IMG/VR virus record: IMGVR_UViG_3300018411_000041
Coordinates: 1-41,608 of that record
Origin: a virus
DNA: 41,608 nucleotides
Direction: 5' to 3' (one strand)
Below the pieces are notes generated by a model. It saw only the letters and a program-made list of their open reading frames with translations. It made no database searches and was not told where the DNA came from. The stretch's first letter is position 1. Each line of letters starts with the position of its first letter. The translations under genes were made by a program, and so were the position numbers. Below are positions 28,041 to 35,473 of this stretch, piece after piece.

Positions 28041-28091
28041 CCAACCAGCAGACCCATATATCGGGATCTGCTGGTTGGTGTTTTTTTTTTT
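28041..28091 (+). terminator. Strong intrinsic terminator
   Basis: CCAACCAGCAGA (28041-28052) pairs with TCTGCTGGTTGG (28067-28078), extended by CCC/GGG inside with a bulged A. GTG and a long T run (about 28081-28091) follow. The T run overlaps the stop codon of the - strand gene. Confidence 0.9.
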
Positions 28092-28341
28092 ACAGTTGCT
28101 TACATGTTGAGGGTATATATACACTAGAACTCTCTTTTAAAAGAGCACACTTATCTTCTACAATATAATACATCTCTACTACAGTAGAAACAAAGTATAA
28201 GTTAAGAATTACCGAAAATATCAGTAATAGAGTAACAGCTAACGATATACTACTAAAGTATCTACTTTTATAGTTAAACTTATCCTTCTTAAGCAACACA
28301 TTAAATACAAATGTTTCAATTAAAATAAACAAGAAATGCAT
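28090..28341 (-). CDS. Small membrane protein (83 residues)
   Basis: The best start is ATG 28341 (MHFLFILIE) with AAGGAA 8 nt upstream; the longer frame to 28386 lacks one. There are two hydrophobic segments: residues ~1-17 (MHFLFILIETFVFNVLL) and ~31-52 (SLAVTLLLIFSVILNLYFV). A Lys-rich turn lies between, so it is probably an inner-membrane protein. It is the only - gene among + neighbours. A lysis-related role (holin or spanin part) or superinfection control is possible but not shown. Confidence 0.6.
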   Translation of the reverse strand: MHFLFILIETFVFNVLLKKDKFNYKSRYFSSISLAVTLLLIFSVILNLYFVSTVVEMYYIVEDKCALLKESSSVYIPSTCKQL

Positions 28342-28370
28342 ATAGTCTTTTCCTTCCCTTAAAGTACTTA

Positions 28371-28393
28371 AGGAATAATTTGGCACTATTCCT
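28371..28393. promoter_or_regulatory. Small inverted repeat in a divergent gap
   Basis: AGGAATA pairs with TATTCCT around a 9-nt loop, between the starts of the - membrane protein and a + gene. Possibly an operator; weak. Confidence 0.2.
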
Positions 28394-28429
28394 AGTCAGA
28401 GCATTCTTACTTTAAAGGCACTTTTAATC

Positions 28430-29752
28430 ATGAAACTTATAAAAGCTTTCTGTACTAACGATAAGTTTATTGACAATAACCTAAACACCGTAGCACCTAT
28501 ATTTGAAATATCTGATCTCTCTTTAACCTTTGCAAAGCATAAGCAAACGTTTACATTTACAGAAGATAGATCGTACTCTCTTATACTTTTTCACGTAGAG
28601 AACGGAACAACTCTTTCTCCTTCTGAAAGTGAAACTATATTTTCAGTAGTAACTGAATTTAACACCCTACTTACTACTGCTTCTATAACAAACAAATCAC
28701 AGCTTATACAGATGTTTATAAGCGGATTTAATCGTACAAGAACAGTAGGTCAATTGACTTCATTTAACTATAACACAACTATCGAGTACTTAGGAACAAG
28801 AACATCAGATTCTATATCTTTTCGTATAGATAACACGTTTGAAGCTTATGTGTGGTTAGCTGATTCGTACTTTAGGAACTTTTACCCTAACTACGAGATA
28901 GACCTTATTTTACCAGTAGAAAACTTTTCTACACTTATAAATCGTCCAGCTGAGTTCGTTCAAGCTTTAGATAACTTCAGTATCATAGAGTTCAACACAC
29001 GAATAGAACAAGCAAAGAACTTCACTATAAACACAATCACCATTATACTTGAAATACCGTATAAGATACCAAATACCTCTATCTTTAAAAAAGCTTACTT
29101 TGCTTTTAACATATACGGACAACAAGGTAACTACGAGTTCATACTTCGACTTAAGCTATTTGACCACCTAGTAAATAACTTAAACCTAAGAGAAGACTTT
29201 GTAGAAACTATATTTCCTTCTATACTTAACATCAACGAGTTCTTTGTTATTCCAAGATGGGATAATATCGCTATACCAAGTTTTGTAGGAAGAAGTGCAA
29301 TCAACTCACAAGTACAAAGAACGTTTAGAGACGATATCGATATACAAAAGTTTATACCAAATATACAAGACATTATCTTTTTAAGGAACAATACAAATAG
29401 TGTACCTATAGATTATAATAACCTTATGCTACATATAGTTAACGGGTACTATAGTGAAGAACACTTAAGAGACTTTAGAGCTCTTTATAGTGATATTATA
29501 ACTGTATTTTCTAAACATCCAGACTTTAATAGAATGTCAAGAGAAACACAACACATACTTACTTTACTTGAAAATGCACTTGTAGTTTCAGACGTAGATA
29601 ACTCCATAGAACTTCTAAATAACATCATAGCAAATACTAACTTTAACTTTAGAGTACTAAGAAGAATGAATGTAGAATATCTCACTATCTTTAACGATAA
29701 GCATCAGTTCTATATTTTACCAAAATACGAATTGTTTAAGTTAAACCACTAA
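28430..29752 (+). CDS. Unknown 440-residue protein, probable virion/baseplate component
   Basis: Phe/Asn/Thr-rich with alternating hydrophobic stretches that look like beta structure, no membrane segment and no enzyme motif. AAAGG precedes the ATG. It is followed 13 bp later by another unknown gene, then the baseplate spike on the opposite strand. The structural role is inferred from composition and location only. Confidence 0.75.
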   Translation: MKLIKAFCTNDKFIDNNLNTVAPIFEISDLSLTFAKHKQTFTFTEDRSYSLILFHVENGTTLSPSESETIFSVVTEFNTLLTTASITNKSQLIQMFISGFNRTRTVGQLTSFNYNTTIEYLGTRTSDSISFRIDNTFEAYVWLADSYFRNFYPNYEIDLILPVENFSTLINRPAEFVQALDNFSIIEFNTRIEQAKNFTINTITIILEIPYKIPNTSIFKKAYFAFNIYGQQGNYEFILRLKLFDHLVNNLNLREDFVETIFPSILNINEFFVIPRWDNIAIPSFVGRSAINSQVQRTFRDDIDIQKFIPNIQDIIFLRNNTNSVPIDYNNLMLHIVNGYYSEEHLRDFRALYSDIITVFSKHPDFNRMSRETQHILTLLENALVVSDVDNSIELLNNIIANTNFNFRVLRRMNVEYLTIFNDKHQFYILPKYELFKLNH

Positions 29753-29765
29753 TAGGAAAAAGATC

Positions 29766-30392
29766 ATGGTACCTATAACGGTCGAAGCACCCTTTTTAGG
29801 GTTTACTTCCTACTTCTATTTTAAAGAACCCTTTAATAGATATATAGAGAATACATATAACTTTAGATCAAATCGCTATAAACTAAAAGTAGTAAGCATC
29901 ATCTCTATACGCGATATGATCAAAAACGATCATAGAGACGCATTTACACACATCTACGATCCTGCTGGTGTAGACGAAGTTGACTACACTCAAGATCTTG
30001 CAGATAACATACCTATACTATCCCTTTCATTTTATAACGAAAGAGATCTAGAAGTTATCTTTAGAGTACCTCTTAACTACGTAGAACATATAGAAAGCTT
30101 AGACGTAGTTGAGTACGTAAATAAGCTTATAGTTATAGATCTAAATCGAAGACATGTAGACTTTGATCTAAGTCTACACTTTAATGAACTTACAGAGTTT
30201 ATACGAGATAGATACGGAGTTACTCCAGATATAAAAGAAGTTAGCATAGGTAACATTGAGCTTATAACTAACGATGAACACAATATACGAGAAACCATAC
30301 GTAAGAATCTTACACTAGTGCGTAAGACCATCTATACTCGTTTTAGAGAGCTTGAATTATTATACAACAGCTTAATCAACAGAACACCTTAA
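29766..30392 (+). CDS. Unknown 208-residue protein
   Basis: Soluble, Asp/Arg/Tyr-rich, ending in a helical Arg-rich tail. AGGAAAAAG precedes the ATG. It shares a transcript with the 440-residue gene. A baseplate role is possible by location; no motif identified. Confidence 0.7.
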   Translation: MVPITVEAPFLGFTSYFYFKEPFNRYIENTYNFRSNRYKLKVVSIISIRDMIKNDHRDAFTHIYDPAGVDEVDYTQDLADNIPILSLSFYNERDLEVIFRVPLNYVEHIESLDVVEYVNKLIVIDLNRRHVDFDLSLHFNELTEFIRDRYGVTPDIKEVSIGNIELITNDEHNIRETIRKNLTLVRKTIYTRFRELELLYNSLINRTP

Positions 30393-30399
30393 AAAACGT

Positions 30400-30437
30400 C
30401 TCTACTCCTTCTTGACCTAAATCAAGAAGGAGTAGAG
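30400..30437. terminator. Convergent-junction hairpin, 16-bp stem
   Basis: Bases 30400-30415 pair with 30422-30437 around CCTAAA, between the 208-residue gene (+) and the spike gene (-). Going leftward it is followed, after ACG, by U6; going rightward there is no U-tract. Confidence 0.75.
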
Positions 30438-30444
30438 TACACAC

Positions 30445-31242
30445 TCACCTACATGGACACCCTATAACAGGATTACCGGTAACGCTACCTGCTGCTGAAA
30501 CATTTCCACTTACAGATACACTTCCTGCCGCTGAAACATTTCCACCAGAAGACATACCGCCTTTTACAGTTAAATCACCAGTAATAGTAACATTTCCGTT
30601 TAATGTTATATTTGGAGAATTTACAGTAGTAGAATTTACCGTAGTTACTACAGCCGAATTTGAACTACTGTCTAAAACTATAGAGTTACCTTTTGAATCC
30701 TTTATAGTAACATTTCCTGCTTTAGTATTTACTTCTATATCATACTTACAATGTTCACCATCGTTATCACTTGTATGTAGCTTTACTTGTTTACCTCTAG
30801 TGTCAAATAAAGACCAATAACTTGTAGTTAAGTTATAAGAAGAACCAAAAGCTTTTACATTCGAATAACTACTTAATACAGTCTCTTGTTTACGTAAAGA
30901 TGGTTCTCTAAATAAAGATGTCCAGTAATACTCTTCAACATTTGCAAATTTAAAGACTATAACTGTTTCATTTGCATAGACATCTGGAGCAGTAGTTCTA
31001 TTACTATCAGCTAGAGGTAACCACTTAGCTGATAAGTAATTTGAAGAAGCTATTTCAGCACTAAATCCTTGATTATCTATATTTTTAGTAGTAGAAGTAT
31101 AGGTCTGTGAACTTTCAGCTATACTTCCACTTGGCTGTATACTCATACTCTCTATAGGACAAATAATAGCTTCGTCACTTCCCGGTACTTTATCCCTTAC
31201 TACTATACCTATAGAGTATAGCTTTAGGTTACTCTCATTCAT
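30445..31242 (-). CDS. Baseplate central spike protein (gpV/gp5 C-terminal type)
   Basis: The membrane-piercing tip of a contractile tail. Of its 265 residues, the first ~40 (LYSIGIVVRDKVPGSDEAI...PIE) resemble the N-terminus of jumbo-phage spike proteins. KLHTSDNDGEHCKYDIEVN then GNVTIKDSKGNSIVLDSS begins the triple-stranded beta-helix. It continues as short repeats (NITLNGNVTITGDLTVKGG, then GNVSAAGSVS twice). The end, NPVIGCPCR, has two Cys that could bind metal or a PAAR-type cap. It overlaps the upstream gene by 4 bp (ATGA) with GGAAG nearby, so the two are coupled. Confidence 0.72.
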   Translation of the reverse strand: MNESNLKLYSIGIVVRDKVPGSDEAIICPIESMSIQPSGSIAESSQTYTSTTKNIDNQGFSAEIASSNYLSAKWLPLADSNRTTAPDVYANETVIVFKFANVEEYYWTSLFREPSLRKQETVLSSYSNVKAFGSSYNLTTSYWSLFDTRGKQVKLHTSDNDGEHCKYDIEVNTKAGNVTIKDSKGNSIVLDSSSNSAVVTTVNSTTVNSPNITLNGNVTITGDLTVKGGMSSGGNVSAAGSVSVSGNVSAAGSVTGNPVIGCPCR

Positions 31243-31640
31243 AGCTCTTCCTTCTTAAAAATGTAGTCAAAGGTATTCAGTATCTCTTCTATATCCTTTT
31301 TTGCTTCTATATTAATTTCATTAGTAGAAGTCACTTCATATATTCTTACTAAAAATACGTTAAGGTTTATATCTCCACGTACAGACTTAAAGAACTTCTC
31401 TATAGATACAGCTGACACTATACCTGAAGTTTTCTTACTTAACAATCTATCTAACAAATAGTTAAAGTCTTCGTTGTAAACATTGAGTATAATTAATCTG
31501 TTAAGACTATTCATAGCAGTATGGTTAAGATCTATTCGTTCTTTATACTCATTTATACGTTCACATAGGTATTCGTTAAAAGTCAACTCTTCAGTTACTT
31601 TAGGTATAGAGGTAAATAGTTTTTTTAAATATTCGAACAT
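31239..31640 (-). CDS. Unknown protein coupled to the spike, possible baseplate component
   Basis: A 133-residue protein with AAGGATA before its ATG, ending in a 4-bp overlap with the spike gene. Helical, with the segment VSIEKFFKSVRGDINLNVF followed by acidic residues. A gp25-like wedge role would fit the position, but the diagnostic residues were not found, so it is left unnamed. Confidence 0.65.
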   Translation of the reverse strand: MFEYLKKLFTSIPKVTEELTFNEYLCERINEYKERIDLNHTAMNSLNRLIILNVYNEDFNYLLDRLLSKKTSGIVSAVSIEKFFKSVRGDINLNVFLVRIYEVTSTNEINIEAKKDIEEILNTFDYIFKKEEL

Positions 31641-31710
31641 ACGATGGTATCCTTCTTTGTACTAACCAAACTACAAAATTTTCTGAATAAGTTTTTTTTA
31701 AAAGGTATTT

Positions 31711-32028
31711 ATGATGTCAGACACTCAAGACGTAAACTTAACTGTTGAAGTTATAAGACTACTTAGACAACAAGAAGTATCAGAGAACATTATACACGCT
31801 ATAACTTCTCATAACCAATTTGCTTATGCACAAGATAAGCCGCCACAAGTACAAAGAGCTCTAATCACAAGTATACTCTTTAGACTTCTACTTTCGTTAA
31901 ACGTACCGGTACCAAAAGAGATACGTCTTTCTTTAAATGTAGCTACAAACACCTTAGGATGGTTATCTGATCTAAATCTCGTTATAGTTCCGTTTATTAA
32001 ACTGAATGAACAACATTATAGAGGTTAA
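31711..32028 (+). CDS. Unknown protein (105 residues)
   Basis: It starts at one of two adjacent ATGs (31711 or 31714) with AAAGG upstream. Small, helical, Leu/Arg-rich, with no motif. It is the first gene of a + unit and ends two bases before the RNA polymerase clamp gene. Confidence 0.65.
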   Translation: MMSDTQDVNLTVEVIRLLRQQEVSENIIHAITSHNQFAYAQDKPPQVQRALITSILFRLLLSLNVPVPKEIRLSLNVATNTLGWLSDLNLVIVPFIKLNEQHYRG

Positions 32029-32030
32029 GT

Positions 32031-32696
32031 ATGCCAAATAGAAAGAATGCAGAAGAGTATATACTTACATTAATGAAAGACCTTGATTCTACCGGGTACA
32101 ACACACAAAAGTATCTAGAGATATTTAAAGAAATGTCAGATACAGACTTTCATAACTATATGCTAAAGCTTCAGAATAAACAAGCTAAACTTGTATTCTT
32201 TGCGCCACATAATCAGGATATAAGACTTACTACCGAAAAGCTTCTTGTAATTGGTCAGAAATATAACGTAGAGTTTTTTGAGTACCTAAACTTTACTGAA
32301 AATAAAGATACTCCAGATCATAAAACACCTATTAAGTATATGGTAGTTGATCTACCCTATAAACGACAGTCTCAAAATCTAGTTAAGAAAATCTCTATAC
32401 CAGAACACAACAAGACTATAGATTACTTAACCTATCAACCAACAGGTGATAGTAAAGGTGCTCGTATTTCTTATCCTGAACTTCAACTACTATTGGGGTT
32501 AGGATTAGAAAGAAGTCTAGACGAGATGGTAAGATTTAGAGGTGGTGATAAAAATGGATTTGCAGCATATAACTCTATGTTTCTAAGATACGGAAATGCA
32601 AACATAAAAACACTTAATAATTACTCATCAGGAGTTGAATCAACTAAAAGTCTAAAAGTATACCTAACTTCCATGCATATATCAAATACTATCTAG
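32031..32696 (+). CDS. RNA polymerase beta subunit C-terminal (clamp) fragment
   Basis: A 221-residue protein. Its second half matches the RpoB C-terminus. YQPTGDSKGARISYPELQ (residues ~135-152) corresponds to 'QQPLGGKaqfGGQRfGEmE'. LLGLGLERSLDEMVRFRGGD (~154-173) corresponds to 'AleAYGAAytLqEmLTvKSDD', followed by NG and a Tyr as in 'vnGR.k.Y'. This is exactly the part missing from the beta-like protein at 109-4446. The first ~100 residues (LDSTGYNTQKYLEIFKEMSD) are not recognised. Start ATG with AGAGG 6 nt upstream. It lies among structural-type genes, not next to the other polymerase genes. Confidence 0.72.
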   Translation: MPNRKNAEEYILTLMKDLDSTGYNTQKYLEIFKEMSDTDFHNYMLKLQNKQAKLVFFAPHNQDIRLTTEKLLVIGQKYNVEFFEYLNFTENKDTPDHKTPIKYMVVDLPYKRQSQNLVKKISIPEHNKTIDYLTYQPTGDSKGARISYPELQLLLGLGLERSLDEMVRFRGGDKNGFAAYNSMFLRYGNANIKTLNNYSSGVESTKSLKVYLTSMHISNTI

Positions 32697-32698
32697 CC

Positions 32699-33439
32699 AT
32701 GGAAACAGCAAAAATTTACGTAGATCTAAATTCACTTTTTGATACGAGACAAGGAGCTTTGAGCTCTTTACTAAAGGCAAAAGAGTTAGCAGACCTTATC
32801 TCGTCTGAAGCATACAACTTTAGAACTATAGACGAGTTTTCTATAGATATGGAGAAGTTTAAAGAACACTATACAAAGTTCTCACTCTCTTCTTTTAAAA
32901 TGTCAAGCATTACGTATATAGTAAACGTTATACAGCATAAGTTTAAAGCTATAGAAAATAAGAACGCGTATACAAACGAATCAAAAAGACCAGAGCTTAT
33001 ATTAAACACCTACCCTCTGGTCTTTACTGAAAGAGATGCAGAACTAATAAAAGACCTACTCTTTATAAAAATGAAGCTAAAAGTATACATATCTATAATA
33101 TCGCAACCTATAACAGAAATCTCTCCGTCCTTTATTAAGAATACAAACACTAACTTTGTATTTATTTACGAGTTTAAAGAATGGATAGACACACATTTAA
33201 TGCATTTACAACTTACACCGCTAAAAGACACAGTCTTCTTCTTTCCAAGTAAGTACTATAAACAACCTACTAAAGAAGAGCTTGAAGGTCTAAAGAAAAA
33301 AGGATACGAAGATCCGTTTTCCTTTATGGAGCTTATCGTATCTGAGTATACAAAGTTTCAATTTCTTCCTATATTCTTTTACTCAAATTTAATTACTGCT
33401 ACTTCATATACAGAACTTTTCGCTATAGAATACAAATAG
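32699..33439 (+). CDS. Unknown protein (246 residues)
   Basis: It begins two bases after the clamp-fragment stop, with no clear own ribosome site, so it is probably coupled. Soluble, Lys/Phe/Thr-rich, no motif. Located between the clamp fragment and a hydrophobic structural-type protein. Confidence 0.7.
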   Translation: METAKIYVDLNSLFDTRQGALSSLLKAKELADLISSEAYNFRTIDEFSIDMEKFKEHYTKFSLSSFKMSSITYIVNVIQHKFKAIENKNAYTNESKRPELILNTYPLVFTERDAELIKDLLFIKMKLKVYISIISQPITEISPSFIKNTNTNFVFIYEFKEWIDTHLMHLQLTPLKDTVFFFPSKYYKQPTKEELEGLKKKGYEDPFSFMELIVSEYTKFQFLPIFFYSNLITATSYTELFAIEYK

Positions 33440-33475
33440 CTTTGACTTAACCATTTAAACAAGAAAGGTAAAAAC

Positions 33476-34693
33476 ATGGCCATAGCTGCACAACGGTTTA
33501 GATTTCTTGATCAAGAAACAAACGTACCTATCGTAGACTTTAATAAGATATCAGATAACTTTGCTTACAATATACCAGAAGAAACACTAACTGAATTACA
33601 ACAAGTTACTAACGAAGATGCAAAAGAAGTACTTAACAAACTTCAAGCAAATCTACAGAGCGTAACAGAACAACTTAACGAGTTTCCATCTAAACTTAAC
33701 GAAGAGATTAATAACGCGCTCTCCTCTATAAGAAATTTAGATCTTCCAACCACTATAAGAGATGCATTAAACTCTCTAACTGATCTTGATCTAGATGGAC
33801 TAAAAGGGTTTATAAAAAACGCACTTAATCTAGGTAAAGCAGTTCTATGCGGTAACCTAGGTTTTCTAAAATTATTTCTTCTAGGCTTTAGCTTAAACAA
33901 AAACATACTTTCAGGTTTACTTATAGCTCTACTTCTATCGTGGTTAGATCGCATATGTTCTTCTCAAGTAACACCTCAATCAAGACAAAAATCTACTCGT
34001 AGAGAACTTACACATACTCTTTTTCCATATAAACAGAATATTCATAACGATAACGCATTTAGACTAATGCAGACATATCACGCAGACCATATACGTAAAT
34101 CAAGAGCATTACCACCGCCAAGACCTTTCGATACAACAAACTTCCTTAGCTCTATAGTAAACGTAAATACGCGACAAGTAAGGCTTTCAGTACAAGATCT
34201 AATTAAAGACGAACTTCCACCTATCACAAGAGAAAATATAAGAAGAGAAATATCTTCAAGTTTAAGAACAACTACAAGAGGTTCACAACAACACTCAAAT
34301 CTTCTTATAGCAAGAAGAGAACTAAATAGACTTCCACCAGTCTCTCCAGAACGTATAAGAAATGAAAGACGCTATAGACATCTTCCAGAAAAACTCGGCC
34401 ATACACTAGTAAATCTACCAAACGTAGAACTTAGAATAAATACTCCAATAGGTAGTGCCCCTAATCCTATACAGATAAGTCTATATAATAAATATCAAAA
34501 TCTAAGAGACTCTCTTCAAACAAGAGAATTTAGACCAGTACCAGGTGAATTTGGTACATTTAGACACCATAACTTTACTCAAACTCTTCCAGCGCTTACG
34601 CCAGAAGAAGAACAATACCTTCTAAACGAAAAACTTAATTCAGACTCTCATAGATGGAGAGATTTACATCCTACATCAGAGGTATTCATATGA
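33476..34693 (+). CDS. Unknown 405-residue protein with hydrophobic centre and Arg-rich C-terminal half
   Basis: Residues ~40-120 look like coiled coil (LNKLQANLQSVTEQLNEF then NALSSIRNLDL). A hydrophobic stretch at ~118-160 contains GFLKLFLLGFSLN and SGLLIALLLSWLDRIC. The remaining 240 residues are rich in Arg, Pro and Ser. This coiled-coil plus hydrophobic patch layout suggests a membrane-interacting virion or tail-tip protein, but nothing proves it. AGAAAGG precedes the ATG. It ends in a 4-bp ATGA overlap with the next gene. Confidence 0.75.
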   Translation: MAIAAQRFRFLDQETNVPIVDFNKISDNFAYNIPEETLTELQQVTNEDAKEVLNKLQANLQSVTEQLNEFPSKLNEEINNALSSIRNLDLPTTIRDALNSLTDLDLDGLKGFIKNALNLGKAVLCGNLGFLKLFLLGFSLNKNILSGLLIALLLSWLDRICSSQVTPQSRQKSTRRELTHTLFPYKQNIHNDNAFRLMQTYHADHIRKSRALPPPRPFDTTNFLSSIVNVNTRQVRLSVQDLIKDELPPITRENIRREISSSLRTTTRGSQQHSNLLIARRELNRLPPVSPERIRNERRYRHLPEKLGHTLVNLPNVELRINTPIGSAPNPIQISLYNKYQNLRDSLQTREFRPVPGEFGTFRHHNFTQTLPALTPEEEQYLLNEKLNSDSHRWRDLHPTSEVFI

Positions 34694-34929
34694 CATCAAA
34701 TAAACTAAATGACTTTCTAGCTCTTCTTCCTATAGAAGCTCTCTCACGTCTACAACTTGAACCACACAAAATAGCCCTCTATACAACTCTTGATTCCGTA
34801 GATGTTCTAAATACATTTTCAGAAGAGATAAATACACCTACTCTTACATATGAAAAATGTATGTACATAGCAGCAAAACACCCTATACAGCCACTAAAAA
34901 CATATAATGATCTTCTTACCTGTAAGTAA
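34690..34929 (+). CDS. Small unknown protein (79 residues)
   Basis: The frame extends up to 34654, but ATG 34690 forms the classical ATGA overlap with the previous stop and has AGAGG just upstream, so it is preferred (MTSNKLNDFLALLP). No motif. Confidence 0.65.
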   Translation: MTSNKLNDFLALLPIEALSRLQLEPHKIALYTTLDSVDVLNTFSEEINTPTLTYEKCMYIAAKHPIQPLKTYNDLLTCK

Positions 34930-34966
34930 CACGTAACGACTACTTCTTACAGTAGTCGTTACGTGT
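34929..34966. terminator. Convergent-junction hairpin, 16-bp perfect stem
   Basis: Bases 34929-34944 pair with 34951-34966 around TCTTAC, between the 79-residue gene (+) and a - strand gene. No U-tract on either side. Confidence 0.7.
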
Positions 34967-34972
34967 ACTAAT

Positions 34973-35356
34973 TCACCCAGTAAAGTCTTTTATATTTATC
35001 TCATCTATACCCACTAACTTCTCGTCCTTATTTACTTCATAAGAAACAGAAGTAGGTAAACTTACGTCCTTATCCTCAACTAAAGATACTTCAGAAGACT
35101 TTTTATGCATAATCATAATCATCTCCTTCAACGCTTCCTTAGTCTCTTCCATATTCTTATTCTCAACATCCTTAACCTTAATCTTCACTTTTCCAAGTAC
35201 GCTTCTGTCCATGCTCTCAAGTAAGTTAGTTACAGCTAAAATATCCTTCTCGTTCTCAGGTAACTTTCGAGTAAGTAGATTATCTACTATTCTCTCACGT
35301 ATCTGCATCGTTTTTTCAAGTATACGCTTATCTTCAGATGAAAATAACTTCGACAT
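34973..35356 (-). CDS. Small helical protein (127 residues), function unknown
   Basis: AAGGAG precedes the ATG. The first ~65 residues are helical, with RERIVDNLLTRKLPENEKDILAVTNLLESMDRSVLGK seen as two amphipathic helices (split here only by naming). The second half is charged and Val/Asp-rich. Similar short helical proteins in large phages are sometimes packaging-related (small terminase-like), but there is no diagnostic motif. It is isolated on the - strand. Confidence 0.65.
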   Translation of the reverse strand: MSKLFSSEDKRILEKTMQIRERIVDNLLTRKLPENEKDILAVTNLLESMDRSVLGKVKIKVKDVENKNMEETKEALKEMIMIMHKKSSEVSLVEDKDVSLPTSVSYEVNKDEKLVGIDEINIKDFTG

Positions 35357-35414
35357 ATAGTCTTCTCCTTATATAAAAGTACAGTCACTGTATTTCCTAT
35401 ACACACAAGTACTT

Positions 35415-35443
35415 TTGATTTTTTAAACTTTAGCACATAGAAT
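35415..35443 (+). promoter_or_regulatory. Possible promoter before the RecA-like gene
   Basis: TTGATT (35415-35420) and TAGAAT (35438-35443) are 17 bp apart and lie 30 bp before the start codon. The block GATTTTTTAAACTT recurs at 39403-39416 before another + gene. Confidence 0.4.
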
Positions 35444-35473
35444 GACTTCAAACGCTATAAGGAAATATATAAT

